64,000 bases of DNA. Source: Sipunculus nudus (taxonomy: Eukaryota; Annelida; Sipuncula; Golfingiida; Sipunculidae). Shown here one piece after another: positions 14,175 to 29,683 of this stretch. The first letter of the stretch is position 1, and each line of letters opens with the position of its first letter. The notes under the pieces were generated by a model. The model was not told the DNA's origin. It saw only the letters and a program-made list of their open reading frames with translations, and did not search any database. Where the stretch lies: NCBI GenBank assembly GCA_026874595.1, contig CM049311.1:41169676-41233675 (forward strand), read 5' to 3'. The translations under genes and the position numbers were made by a program.

Positions 14175-17100
14175 GCATTAAATTAGTGGCTGATATATGC
14201 TATCAGTGGCGAATCCAGAGGGGGCGCCTTCGGCGCGCGGTCCCCGTTGAGCTGCAAAATCTCTTATTTTATCTAATTTCCGATTTTCGTGATTAATTTT
14301 CATTTCTTTTTCATATTTCTTCTTATTAATAAGCAGTTAGACTTTATTTCAGTTATCTGCAGTTACAATTACTTAAAATAAGGATATTTAGGAACAACTG
14401 CACAACAACTGCAGATCGATCGAGCAACGGGCCCTGGTTGGGGTCGACCGTGAACAATCTTACGGCTCCTCTGGTGATACCGGTACTCTAACTCGCGATC
14501 TGTGCTGAGCTCTTAGGAGTCCTGTGTGCTGTCGAGACCACGGAACCCGGTAAAATGCAAAGTTTAACATAATAATTCAGCTTATCAGTTATTTTACCAC
14601 GAACATTACATTTAAAAAATAATATTTTGATAGTTACGAACGTGATTGCGCTTATGCGCCATTGACTCGTTTGAAATTTTATATCCTAATTTTGAAGAAA
14701 TATAAATATTTATTATTGAACCTCTCTACAATTTGACTACATAACGCAAAGACATAAGGGAATAGTTTTTCAGGAACAGGAAATCCTCATTTTTTGTAAA
14801 CATTGCCTCAAAATGTCCTCTTTACATTGTATATTCAAAAAATGTCCCAATATATGAGTAGGAAACCCTAACAATTAAATCAAAATAAAAAATATATATA
14901 TATATTTTCATACACTAAAATATATAAAGTATAGTTAAAAAATTATCATAATAATAATAATAATAATAATAAAATTTATACTTGTATATGTAACCGTTTT
15001 CATATTTCCCATACATGCATATTAGCTAGCGCCCCCCCCCCCCCCCCCCCGTTTTCGAATTTCTTGATCCGCCACTGATGATAGCCCCCTCCTCTCCCTC
15101 AATCCTGGCTACGCCCCTGGTCATTCTGACCAATTAGGCTTCCATTTTGAATATATAAAGAGGTAGCTGTTTCCCCGTAACATCATTAATGTATGAGCAA
15201 AATTATCATGCAATAAACCTTTTTTTTTTTATTGTCAAGTCGAAGGAATACAAAACAGATAATTTTGTCATAATTAAAAACATATTTCAGTTCAGGCTTT
15301 AATTACGATTTGAAATCGATAAGTTTTTCCTTGCATCATAACATCATGGATACATCCATTATGGCTAAAGTATCATGAAATACACGAGATATGGGGTTGT
15401 CTATCCCAAGGAATTTATATAACACTCATAAACAAATTTATCCATCATAAACAAGAATATTTAAGAGCAAATTATAAGTAATATTTTAATGTGGTAAGGT
15501 ATTAGTTCTTGTGGGCTGCCATTTGAATATGTAATTAGCTGAATGCTGAAATGTACTTTTTTCTCATATTTCAAAATTATTTTTAAATATGTACCCATAG
15601 GTTTTCGGGTTACAGTATTCAAGTTTGATAGTAGAATATGCAAAAATAATACCTAGATTTATTTAACGTTGTATATACGTGGTTTCTATAACTCTTTCTC
15701 GAACAGATAAGATCATGTCATAAACAATGTGGATGTATACTGTTTAGTAAAATTAAGGTGTGTAGACCCAACAAACCTGTATTGAAAGAAAGGTTTAAGT
15801 ATGAACTTTGTAATTTATTTACCTTGTGATCCCCAAATAAGAACAAATTGAAAACAGTTGGCCTAGGTCATGACGCTCAGCTGTCTATATATTAGGGATT
15901 AATAATAATAGCGTAGCTATTTTGAATTATTTTAACATGCCAATTATTATGAAACATGGAAACAAAAAGGGGCAAGAGATCAGCCCAGTGGTTTTAAGTA
16001 AATAGTATGTCTATCTATTTTGTCTAAACGAAAACAAGGGAGCCATGGGTCACGGCGCTCAGCTGAACTTTGTAAAATTTAAGCAAATGCAGATTGTACT
16101 TTCCCATATTTCTATTTTGTTACATATTAGCATTTGAAAGCTAAGAGAAAATGGCCTTGCTATTTGGCGATAATCTAATACAATATATATGATCAATTTT
16201 TAGAAATTTTGCAGGAGGACAGGAGTAGTTATCTTATTAAAGCATATAGCTTGACACTCCAGGGAAAAACATGATTGCTGAGACAATTCTGTGACATGGT
16301 TGATATTTCAAAATATCCATTTAATGCGAGCCTAAAATGAAAAGAAAGGTTAAGGTGAGGCTACTGGTGTTGTACAGTGGATGAATATAAGGTATATATG
16401 TTACAGTCAATGTGTAAAATCAGTCAATTTGAAAATTGCCTGAATTTTTCAGGCATTTTACAAATTTACTGGAAAATCTTACAGTTTATTTGACACATTG
16501 ACTGAATCCCTATGGAATAGTCTGTTGTTTCACATATCTAATCATTGTGAAACAGACATTGTCATTTAGTGAAATCAGCTTCTTTTAAGTAAACATTATG
16601 CCTGTTTCTTCTTTTTAGGCTATTTATAAAGAATACATCAAATAATAAGACTGGTGAGGCGTAAACAATAGTTGAAATACGCAGACTATTATAACAATGA
16701 AATGTGCAAACTACATTTTACAACTCCTGTAGCTAAATATCTTTGCTAATGTAAGAACGAGAATCTAGTTTAATGGAAGCTTTTTATTAAATAAAAAGTT
16801 AAAAAAAAGTTAAAATATGCAATAACACGTGAAATGAATGATGTAGATTGTAGAATGCTGACGGATAACCACAGTTACATGTTAGGTAATATCAAATACA
16901 TGATTAAGATATGCTTAAGTCAGTTAAAAAGAGTAGGGTTTCAACACAATTTTACGAAATGTATTTGTTACTTTTGATGAGTTTGCCATCCACATTCTTT
17001 GATTGGAGCCAAACTGTGATGGCGGTAGTTTCGAGTAGTCAGCCGTTAATAAGACAGTACAGACGTGCAATTTGGGGGGGGGGGGGGGACCTTAGGGGAC

Positions 17101-18607
17101 AAACAACATAACCCCCCCCCCCCCCATCAGCCCCATATTGACAAATAAAAGAATGGCATCTTGCCATAAAAATAGAGTTATTTTCAAATATGTGTAACTG
17201 TTTCCTCAAATATTAAAAGAGTGTAGTCTTTAAGAAAAAACTAATAACTAACTTAACACAATGACTGATTATATGGCATGATTCACTCTTTTCCGAGGCA
17301 TTATGTTGGAACCAATTATTAAAGTACAAAATAAATGATCCATGCAGATTTCAAGAATTTAAACAAGAACTTGTGGAGAACAGGGGACGTTTGCTGCCTA
17401 AAGTATTTTTTATAGTTCAAACAATTTAACATATTGTTGGTTCCTGTAGCGAGAATATTCTTAGATATTTTACACCAAATTTGCTTAAAAAATGCTGAAA
17501 TTTTGAAAGAAATTTGTGACAATGTTCCCGCATTGAGAGAGGGGGTCACCCCGTCCCCACCCGCTCCCAAAGTGCAAAAGGAAATTGTGCCCCTGAGATA
17601 ATATAATATTTAAATCTCATATGATTAAATAATTTTTTCTGCAAGAACTAAAATTAAGTCAGATGGACGCTTTAGATCCAGTATTTTTTTAAATTATACA
17701 ATATTATAATGTAAAATATATTAATGTTTTTTAAAAGTAAATAAATGAAATGTCATTTAAATCCTTGTAACCTTATAACAATAGTATTTCATTAGTTTGG
17801 CTACATTCTTTTAAATGTTACAATGCTTAAGGCAATATATGCAAAATGAATTTCTGGTGAAGGTGCCTGGTGGCAATATGGCGTTCTGTGTGATCTGAAA
17901 TTCGGTAGCAAACATCTTCTCAAAGGGACCAAAATTTAAATACAGATGCTGCTCAGACAAGAGCATTTGCAAGGTGGCTGCTTGGCAGATCAAGGTCAAG
18001 CCAAAAGTTTGTGTTCCTCTTCAAAGAAAATGGTAGACACAACTCATCTATCAAACTTAAGGAAACTATGTGCAATACGTCAATTATTATGGGGTTCCGA
18101 TATTTTTACTTCAAATTTGATAACTTTTTTAAAAGAGTTTGTGCATCACATTTGAGGAAGAATAAGTAGTACTTCAAATGCTTTGATGTTCACAAAAATC
18201 CTTTATTTCCGTATGTTTTGGCCTTGAACCCTAAGGTCAAAGTCTGTTCTGAGAAACTGGTTGAAACAATTTCAGGAAAAATATGCAATACTACAAACTC
18301 TTCAAAGAGTCTGACATTCATTGTGCATCCTTTGCCACATGGCTTGCATAATATACGTCACTGGGACCTACATTCTGGTTAAAAAAAAAGTGCCAGTCTA
18401 ACAGATGGACGGAACTACATGTGAAAGATGTATGTGAAAGATAAATAACAACAAATTTGGGTCTCCAACAATAAGAAGCTAAATATTAGGGCTATGAACA
18501 CTGTCTTAAAGTATAATTTAAATCCATAAACATTTGTCGTAAAAAAACTACATCCACATATTTAATAACTAAGTTTTATTACAAATTAAAAAAATAGAGA
18601 ATTTAGG

Positions 18608-18669
<62 letters not shown>

Positions 18670-21600
18670 ACGGAACCTAATATCAACAGATCACGTATGC
18701 GTGACGAACATCACGCTGGGGCAAATTAGAAACATTTGTTAAATTTTGTAAAATTTCTAAAGTTCAGGTGTCGTTTGGTCAAAAGTACAAAATGCAACAA
18801 GGGCAAAATGCAAACTCGTTCTGTAATGGTTCATTATCAAGCAATACACCAAAAATCAGGCCAGTATCTGCAGGAATTGTGAAAAAAAGTCCATACATAT
18901 GCATTTTTCCATAAAAATTTCTGTCTTTCATGAAATTTTCTATGTTCAGGATCTGTCATATGGTCAAAAATAGGTCAACTGGGATGAAACGCAAACTCGA
19001 TCTGTAAGTGAACTTGACCAAGATTATGTAAATATCATGCAATAGCACTGAAGAAATGAAGTTCCTGTGTTGAATACCTGCACAAAAGGCCAAAATTGAA
19101 AAATCCGATAAAAATTCATTAAAAAATCAGAAATTGTAGGTTATGCCACCAAAATTGTGACCATCATTCCCAATGAGCATAGTAAGTTTTGTGAAAATCC
19201 ACACAATGGTTCCTGAGATATGAGCTTCTGAGTGTTTTTGTATAATCAGCTCTAAAATGTAGAAAATGGGTCAAGGTCACCCATCTTCGAACTTGACCGA
19301 GATTGTATCGATATACATCTTCACTGATGAAATAAAATTCTTACAGTGAATCTTTTTAGAGATATCCCGCTCACAAGGTAAAAGTTAACAAACCCGGGAC
19401 GGACGGACGCCGGACGGACAGACAGACGGACAGACAGACAGACTGCTTGGGTGACGACAATAGCCCATCAGCCTATGAGCTGAGGGCTAAAATCGGCTGT
19501 ACATGTACATTTGTCATGAAAATTTATATTTTTCATGAAATTGTCTATGTTTAGGAGCTGTAAAACAATCAAAAGTAGGTCAACCGGGACGAAACGCGAA
19601 CTTGATCTGTAACTGGTCAATATCTGCCCACACACCAAATGTCAGGCTGGCATCTGCAGGCATTGCGAAAAAAAGTCTGTACATGTGCAGTTGTCATGAA
19701 AATTTCTATTTTTCATGAAACTTTCTAAGTTAAGGAGCCGCAAAGCGGTCAAAAGTAGGTCAACCGGGCTGAAACGCGAACTCGATCTGCAACTGGTCAT
19801 TATCTGCCCACACACCAAAAATCAGGCCAATATCTGCAGGCATTGCGAAAAAAAGTCCGTACATGTGTATTTGTCATGAAAATTTTTTTATTTTTCATGA
19901 AATTTTCTAAGTTTAGGAGCCGTAAAACGGCCAAAAGAAGGTCAACTGGGACGAAACCCGAACTCGATCTGTAACTGGTCAATATTTGCCCACACACCAA
20001 AAGTCAGGCCAACATCTGCAGGCATTGCGAAAAAAAGTCTGTACATGTGCAGTTGTCATGAAAATTTCTATTTTTCATGAAACTTTCTACGTTAAGGAGC
20101 CGAAAAGCGGTCAAAAGTAGGTCAACCGGGCTGAAACGCAAACTCGATCTGCAACTTGTCATTATCTGCCCACACACCAAAAATCAGGCCAATATCTGCA
20201 GGCATTGCGAAAAAAAGTCCGTACATGTGTATTTGTCATGAAAGTTTCTATTTTTCATGAAATTTTCTAAGTTTAGGAGCCGTAAAACGGTCAAAAGTAG
20301 GTCAACCGGGATAAAACGCGATCTCGATCTGTAACTGGTCATTATCTGCCCACACACCAAAAATCAGGCCAATATCTGCAGGCACTGCGAAAAAAAGTCC
20401 GTACAACTGTTTGATTTCGGAATGACGGAATGACGGAAGGACGGACATGGGTAAAACTATATGCCCCGGCCACTTTGTGGCGGGGGCATAAAAATCAGAT
20501 TCTGTAACACTAGGCAGCGTGAAATGTCTAGGGGAAGAATAAAGAGGTCAGTGATTTTTTGTTAACAAATAACTATAATTTATTCTTAAAACAACCCTAA
20601 CATTACAATACACTAAATCAGTACAATTACACAGTACAACAACAGTATAACAACAAATCAATATAATGACACAGCATAATAAACAAAGTGCACAGTACCT
20701 GGATACCGCCACTGTCACAGCGACAAGTCCTTTAAAATGTATAAACTGGATGAACAGTTCACACAAATCTTCTCAGAGAATAACAGTCCAATGTAATCAC
20801 AAAATCATTCTACTGTAATCCAAAGTGAAATCCTGGCAGTGATCCGAAAGGCAAACTGAAGACTAAATAAAAGCCATCACAAATTTGGAAGAAAAGCTGT
20901 AACTGCCGCAATTATAGGGAAAAGGTCCTCTCTTCTGTGTCCGCTGGGATATTCTCTCACCTCATTCCTCTGGCTCTAAAACACAGCCCCTATTTATAAC
21001 CTTTCATCCGAAAACTCTAGAAAATTCCCTTTCCCTACGCGTGCTACACGAACCAAAAGTCAACAACACATGGAACATTCATGCGCACAATAAATCAATC
21101 TTCTGTAACAATAAATATGGGCAATATTTTGAAAAGGACTTAAAATATCACTCTAAAATTATGGCATAATTTGATCACGAGTATTTGTTTTGTGTTCCTA
21201 TGACTTGACAATCATATATATATGTTGTCATGTGAGCCTTGGGTTTTCACGCCTGGTCGTGAGTCACGTGATGTCCCTGGTATGTGGAGGTACGCACAGC
21301 GATGTCTTCTCGATAATTCCTGAAACGCGTGTTGTGCAAGAACTTATAGACTGTTCGAGAAGTGGAAAATTCCCGGCTTGGAATTGAAGGTATATAAAGG
21401 GGATGTTTTTTTAGAACCAGAGGGCAGAGAGCAGAGATTTTCCAGCGGACGCAGAAGCGTGTGTAAGATTCTAAGACCTTATCCGACGAATGCGGCAATT
21501 ATACATTTTGAAAGATTTTCTCCTGGCTTGTATACATTTGGACTTCAGTTTACTTTCTGTGTTGTTGCAAGAACTTTCCACTGGACTGTCATTCTCCGAA

Positions 21601-21917
21601 AGTTTACATTCAACGGACTTATCGTGGTGACGATGTTGGTATCGAGGTACTGTACCATTATCATTCTGTGTGATTATATTGACTTGTTGCTATAACGCTG
21701 TTTTACTGTATAATTGTATTGATTTAGTGTATTGTATTGTTAGGGTTGTTTTAAGAATAAAATATAGTTATTTGTTAACAAAAAACCACTGACTTCTTTA
21801 TTCATTCCCCTTGACATTTCCCGCTGCCTAGTGTTACAGAATCTGATTTTTTTTTATCTCCGTTACAGAATTTGTGTTCATCACGCATACATGATTTGTT
21901 TATATTAGGTTCCGTAA

Positions 21918-21980
<63 letters not shown>

Positions 21981-23340
21981 GGAAGCTTTATTGGTACAAA
22001 AAATACAAAATATTGAACGGCAGACATTTATACTCAGAGGATATCAGCATAAGCTATCAAATATTACTTCATAATTGATATTTGTACTTGGGTGATATAT
22101 TGAAAAAATATGAGGACTGACAGAAATAAAGGGACACAATTATGTTATTTTATATTCAAAATGGCGGCCTATCGGGCCAAAATTACCAATAATCCCAAAT
22201 GGTACTTATGATGTGCCCTGTAATATCTTCCAAATGATGGCAAATATTTGTTCAAGAGTGTCTTTCTTGAATTTCTTATGCTTAACAACCCAAAACTTTG
22301 AGCATGTCAGAAAAGAAATAAATAGAAAGAGTTATAAAAAGAAAGGTCCTTTATAAAGATTTAAATGCACACTTCATTTTAGGTCTTGTTTGAAGCCACC
22401 AGTGGAAGTGTTACACTTGATACAGGAACGTGAATATAGGTGGCCATTAAACAGATTTAGAGGCACGAGAGCCGTTTTATTTGTATGAGGATCATGTACG
22501 CAGCTTGAAGGAAAGGTCTTTAATTGTAGTAGATAATGGGTTTGCTGTAAGTAGGAGGATGCCCCCTTCTTATAGTACACTAGGACGCTATTACCGGGAA
22601 GGATAAACACATACCATGAGCTTAGGTTATCTTGGGTTGTTTCTGTGTGAACGTTATATAAACTCCATGCATAAATGAAACTCACAATAATAATTTATTT
22701 ATCATTAAATAAATAATAATAAATAGAATCGACTACGTGTGTCCGACGAAATCAGAGTGGGACGGATGAAGTGAGGCATGGATTAAGTGCCAAGGGGGAA
22801 TAGAGTGAGATGTGTTGCATATTAGCATGGATGTCTGCCACGTAAACATGATTTTAGGTTGCGCCACCTGTTATTTGAAAGAGAAACTATCCAAGATGTA
22901 TACATATGCAAAATATCAGGCGAACAAGTCCAACCACTGCAGAGATATGAGTGATTTTAACTCAAGGCAGACAAACAGATGCTGTTCAAAAATGGTTGCA
23001 GGTGGCGCCACCAGTTTATTGTATGACATAAAGCTACCCAAAAGCTACACTGGTGCAAAAGTTCAGCCTGAAAGTTCAAACGAGTCCGAAGATATGTGGT
23101 TTAATGTGTGAACACAGACGCACAGACGGACGCACTGAAGAGAGGAAAGGTGGTAAACCCAAAATGGTTAGGCACAAGTTCACACGTGACACGATAATTG
23201 GGTCAAGTTTCGGAAAAATTGGTCCAGTGGTCTCAGAGAAGTTTTCCGGAAACGAACGCGGCGGCGGCTGCGGCGGAACCCGGTCAAAAACATAGTATCC
23301 GCAAAACTTTGTTTTGATGAATACAATAACAATAATAATA

Positions 23341-23381
<41 letters not shown>

Positions 23382-25646
23382 TGATGGTCTTTATTCGACA
23401 AATGTGGTCACGTTTTAACCACATTAAGACAACTTTGTTTGTTTGTGAAACAATAGACAAGCAATGATCATATAGTGAGTAATTTCATTTAACGAAATAG
23501 GTGTTTTAATTACCTGAAGAAAAAGTGTTCAGATGCCATGCACTTACTATGATAAACACAGCAATGAGACCTCCGAACATGACAAAGCCTTGAAACACAT
23601 CAGTCCACACAACAGCTTTCATGCCGCCCTATAAATACAAGAAAATGATCGGTGTATCAGAAGGTAGTTGTTGACAAACTCTCTGTGGACAATATATGTA
23701 TTCTCTTTGGATCATGTACAGAGATATGGATGGAGAACTAAGGTGAAATAGATTAAACTAAAAGTGACACCCATAATGGGTTATTTATTACGGACGGGTT
23801 TTGTTTGGCTCCCGATGTTCTATGTAAATAGTATAACAATCCCTCCTGTTTAAGATACTGATTCGGTGCCATACAACAAACTGAAATATTTCTCTTTTAT
23901 ATGGCAACCAAAACAATTATATATTTTGATTATACAGAAAATAGAATTAAGGCATGTTTATAAGATTTGAAAAAGAAAGACCCGAGAAAGATAAGTAGTG
24001 TTACATACCATACACGTGTAGATCATAGTTACAAAACTAGCTATCAAGGTGCTGGCCCATACCGGAAATCCAGTCACTTCAGGAAGAAGTGAAAAACAAG
24101 TTAAGAAGACATAAATATTAAACGTAAGAACGTAACAGCTGGGAAAGAAATAAGAACGAACGTGAATAGCTCTTTAACAAAAGTAGGATGACGTATGGTG
24201 GAAGCAAGAACTTTATCAAAGGTAAACTACCACTTGCCGGGAGACGTTTTACGTTCATACAAGATCAACAGCACAGACACACTTTTATATTAAAGCTGTT
24301 ATGCACGACTTCTATGCAGGAATTAGTTTTTATACGTCAAAGATAAAGGAGAGACTAAAATATATAATCTGGTACCGGCTGGTTTATCTAATCGTATTTG
24401 TAAGTACTCATTAAGAAATTATTTGGCCGGCAATCTTTCTTAGTGTATTCCGTTATAGTTAATATTTTATTATGCCCACGTATACCTACCTCCTTCAAGT
24501 GCTGTTGCCGGAGCATACATGGCCAGACCCATTGAGAAGATCTAAAATCAGCAAAACCATGCTTCATTTTATATTAATAAATTAAGATGATCTAAACAAA
24601 TTTCAAATGATGTCAGATCTGGGCGTTAGTTATAGCTGGGTGTTACAGTTTGGTCATAAATAATTTGAAAACGGACACTTTTTTCATTCCAATTGAATGA
24701 ACTGGAACTCTAAAGTTACACCGAACATTTCATCGGTAAATGGGTTCATAATTCTATACAGCAATTACAATAATAGTTTAATTTTGGCCCTTTTATCTCA
24801 TTGTCCATTTGGGTCAAATAAATAGATGAATTCACAGAAAATATTACATACACTTACGATTATTATGAGAACATGATGGCAACAGACCTGATGATTTAAT
24901 GTTTGCTTTAAAATTACGCTGTTACACAATTTTCTTTTATTTTAAACCGCAGCTTTGCAAATAATGAACAAATATAATTATAAATTATAATCAAACCTGG
25001 ATGAAAGGTTTACTTTTATGCAGATGAAATTGTCAAATGGAAAAAAAAGAAGTTTATAAGCCGACCTACCTTCATGCTTGGTTATTTCTCTAAACTTCAG
25101 CTAACCTACTTTTACAATTAAACCCCGTGGGTTCCAAATGATGAGCTAGTTAATACAGGACTACATTGTGCGACCAATCACACCTTAACTACAGACCAGA
25201 CAGCAAATAGTCACAGGAAACAAGTGGTCATGGCGACTTGCTGCGACTGTTCGGCATAAAAACAGTTGCGGTCACAGGAAGCCTTAGTCTCAACTCTCAA
25301 CTTTTTGGATCGTACGTTTTTTTCTTATTTTGGGGGCCGTAGAGGTCGTAGAGGTAGAGAAAAATTTGAGCCTACGTCACAACCGGCCGAACGGTTTCCT
25401 ACGGCCTGATTGCCTCAAAATTTTGTGCAGAATCTCACGTGCCACGCTAGTACCTGTAAACACGTACTGAGGATGCTAGACATGCCGTACTCAGCAGACA
25501 AGGGGCACTTGCTCCCTGATTGCCCCCCTGATCAGGGGCGTAGCCAAGGGGGGACCGCCCCCCGCCCCGGTCGCATCCTGTACTCGCCATCCTTTCGGAA
25601 TTTCACTTAACCTAATACAATATATAAAAAAAAAAATATATATATA

Positions 25647-25684
<38 letters not shown>

Positions 25685-26472
25685 CATTAAATCAGTGGCG
25701 GATATATGCTATCAGTGGCGAATCTAGAGGGGGCGCCTTCGGCGCGCGGCCCCCGTTAAATTTTGAGCTGCAAAATCTCTTATTTTATCTAATTTCCGAT
25801 TTTCGTGATTAATTTTCGTTTTTGTTTTTTTTTCATGTTTCTTAATATCAATAAGCAATTAGACTTTATTTAAGTTATCTGCAGTTAAAATTACTTAAAA
25901 TAAGGATATTTATGAACAACTACACAAAAACTACAGATCGATCGAGCACCGGGCCCTGGTTGGGGTCGACCGTGAACAATCTTACGGCTCCTCTAGTGAT
26001 ACCGGTACTCTAACTCGCGATCTGTGCTGAGCTCTTAGGAGTCCTGTGTGCTGTCGAGACCACGGAATCCGGTAAAATGCAAAGTTTAACATAATAATTC
26101 AGCTTATCAGTTATTTTACCACGAACATTACATTAAAAAGATAATATTTTGATAGTTACAAACCTGATTGCGCTTTTGTGCAAATAGACTCGTTTGAAAT
26201 TTTATATCCTAATTTTGAAGAAATATAAATATTCATTATTGAATCTCTCTACAGTTTGACTACATAAAGCAAAGACATAAGGGAACAGTTTTTCAGGAAC
26301 AGGAAATCCTCATTTTTTGTGAACATTGCCTCAAAATGTCCTCTTTACATTGTATATTCAAAAAATGTCCCAATATGTAAGGGGGAAACCCTAACAATTA
26401 AACCATGGTTCATAATTGAAAATAAAAAAATATATATATTTTTATACACTAAAATATATAAAGTATAGTAAA

Positions 26473-26506
<34 letters not shown>

Positions 26507-29500
26507 TTTATACTTTTATATATAACCGTTCTCATATTACCCATACATGCATATTAGCTAGCGCCCCTACCCCCGTTTTCGAATTTCTTGATCCGCCACT
26601 GATGATGGCCCCCTCCCCTCCCTCAATCCTGGCTACGCCCCTGACTGATTGCCTTACACCACGGATTTTCTACCCATGGTGCCTTACAAATTAGCACGTC
26701 TCACTTGGGAATTCCTTGCGAACTTCTTAGGAGGGGGGGGGGGGTGTTACACTTGCGGCTTCGTTGTTCGCTGAAAATTTGTAGGGCTTGTTGGACACGT
26801 CCAACATCCTCCGCAAGTGCTCACGGACTCTCAGCGAAATCTCCCAAGAAGGACGTGCGTGGCACGTGAGATTTTGCGCAAACTTTGTACATAAACAGAC
26901 AGTAGGAGGCCGTACGGCTGGTCTTGACCTTTAGGAAAAGACTGAATTTAACGTAGGAACACCAGGACCATGCACCTTCGACTGGTCGTGCAACTTGTTG
27001 CCACTTGTACAACCAGCATGAGACCATCCATAGTAATCGATGTGTTGTGCGGTAAAACTTACGACTGTTGCGAGACACCTTTATGACTGATCGCTGGTCA
27101 CTGAGGTATATTGTTGGTTGTGACTGAGTAAGACCACTGAGTCTTTGAAGACAATTTCCGATTAGCCACGAAAACTCACGACCACACCAGTCGTAGGGAG
27201 ATTCACCGCAGAACTCCTTAAGCAGGGTTTTCGAAGGCATGCGAAGGATGCGAATGTAAAAAAATGACAAAGTACAACATTTGGAAAAGTTTTTCTCCGA
27301 ATGTGTCGCGACAAAGGAATCATAAACCATTCTTGCACAGTTTGCGCTTCGTTCTCAAAACGTATGTGCATTCATGCGACATTCGTACTTATGTCGCGCG
27401 ATTATCTTGCGACCGGCGATCCAACCGCCACTTGGACAGTATATAATTAAACGTCCTGAAATGCATTGCAGTGCATTGCCAGCATCAATTCTTGCCTAAA
27501 GGTCAGGAGATGGACCAGCAAGTTTTCAAATCTGTCCTGAACATGGATGATATAAAGAAGAAGCAAATAATGAACGTAGTGCCATACTTATGCAACATCC
27601 GTACATATGTCGCGCGGTTATTTTACGAACTACGTGAAGTACGCAAACTGGTCCTAAATAGGCCGAGAAATGATCGGACGAACTTCGTTACTTTCGCGAA
27701 ACATGCGTGAGACATTCTCCAAACTATCCGAATCTGTTTACGTTTTCATGAAGATTTTGTGAACATCAGGCACATCGTTAGTAGGTCGTGCGCATATGAC
27801 GAAGGTTTTTAGACATTTTCGAGAGCAAATCACGAGGAAAAACACGACCAAGGATCCTGGAAACGTTCGCAAGAAATTTTAAACTTTTTTAATTCCCGTC
27901 GAACTTAAAGTGACTCCCGAGAACAATTGACGACGCATCCCAACCACGCGCATGTTTGGCGTATTGTTGGAGCTTAAAATACTAATGTAGGGCTCTGCAT
28001 TTTTTCGACACTCGCATCCTTCACGAATCGTTCGTGTGTCCCGTGAAAACCCTGCTGGGACCGATATTCCTCCTGCGATCGTTCGTGACTGCCAGTGATC
28101 ACCAGTGACTTGTCATCCGACCGTCTCACGATTGACTTCTCATGATTGCAGGTCGTAACTATAGTCGTAACTGGTCGTACCTTTTGTGTGACTGGGCCCT
28201 GACATTCTTGAATATATTTCGTGCTTTCGTTTATAAATATCAGTCAATGTGACAAATACATGTACCTGGTTCAGAATAAGTGTCAGTACACACAGAAGTC
28301 GCAGAGGCCTTGACCGGAAACGCATCTCCACATACTGAAAATCAATACCTTAACAAAATGAAAAACACTAACTATCCAGACTGATAAACATGAACTACAC
28401 ATATTAAAAATCATTAACTTCAAGACTGATATTGTACCAGTTCAGCTTTTCACAATATACACATGTAACAACGTGTCGATACATTTATTTGCTTGCATAA
28501 ACAAACCATGGCCTGGATCTTGTATACACATGTACTTACAATTATTTGTCTTGTTTTTACTTTGAAGGATTTAAACGTATCTTCGCTTTGACACAAAAGG
28601 GTCACAACAACAGGGTTGAAGCCAAACAAGATCAAGAGAACTGTTGTTCTACGAATTCGTCCCTTCAGTTTTAGTGGATCTTTTCAATGGCAAATAAGGA
28701 CCAGGTTCCCAAGGAAATGTTTCTAATTTGCGATCTTGTCTCGATTCCTTAAAAGAATCTTAAACGTGTGGATTATGGACGAAATGTTGAATATATATAT
28801 ATATAGTGTTACAGGTGCTCTTTTTATTATGTGACACGGGCGTAACTCCTGTTGTGGCAATCGTGTCTGGCCGCGTATTACACTCTATGTTTAATCCGTG
28901 CTGGTTGGACTCTCGTTGTCATGTGAGCCTTGGGCTTTCACGCCTGGTCGTGGGTCACGTGATGAGCCTGGTGTGTAGAGATACACGGCGATGTTTTCTA
29001 GAGAATTCCTGAAACGCGTGTTTATTGTTGAGTAGGATCTTACAGACTGTTCGAGAAGTGGAAAATTCCCGGCTTGGGGGTGAAGGTATATAAAGGGGCT
29101 GTTTTTTAGAACCAGGGGCAGACAGCAGAGCAGATTCCAGCGGACGCAGAAGCGTGTGTAAGATTCTAAGACCTTATCCGACGAATGCGGCAATTATACA
29201 TTTTGAAAGATTTTCTCCTGGCTTGTATACATTTGGACTTCAGTTTACTTTCTGTGTTGTTGCAAGAACTTTCCACTGGACTGTCATTCTCCGAAAGTTT
29301 ACATTCAACGGACTTATCGTGGTGACGATGTTGGTATCGAGGTACTGTACCATTATCATTCTGTGTGATTATATTGACTTGTTGCTATAACGCTGTTTTA
29401 CTGTATAATTGTATTGATTTAGTGTATTTTATTGTAAGGGTTGATTTAAGAATAAATTATAGTTATTTGTTAACAAAAATCCACTGACTTCTTTATTCAT

Positions 29501-29610
29501 TCCCCTAGACATTTCACGCTGCCTAGTGTTACAGAATCAGATTTTTTTTCATCTCCATTACAAAATTTGTGTTCATCACGCATACGTGATCTGTTTATAT
29601 TAGGTTCCGT

Positions 29611-29668
<58 letters not shown>

Positions 29669-29683
29669 TATATATAATATATA

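Noticed and set aside
24600-25100. Extra symporter exon between exons 3 and 4
   Set aside because: Exon 3 ends in phase 0 with LILNQ and exon 4 opens in phase 0 with IFSMGLAMYAP, matching the family without a gap.
26821-27330. 169-codon minus-strand frame as a gene
   Set aside because: No recognisable motif. It lies in a CpG-rich interspersed block where chance frames are long, with no splice or promoter support.
21378-29390. Identical 78-codon frame in two LTR copies
   Set aside because: It lies in the R/U5-like part of LTRs. Identity reflects recent copying, and no domain or start context is visible.
21222-29614. LTR copies C and D as the two LTRs of one full retrotransposon
   Set aside because: They have the same orientation, but the DNA between them contains symporter exons 3-6 and no gag or pol, and copy C is truncated.
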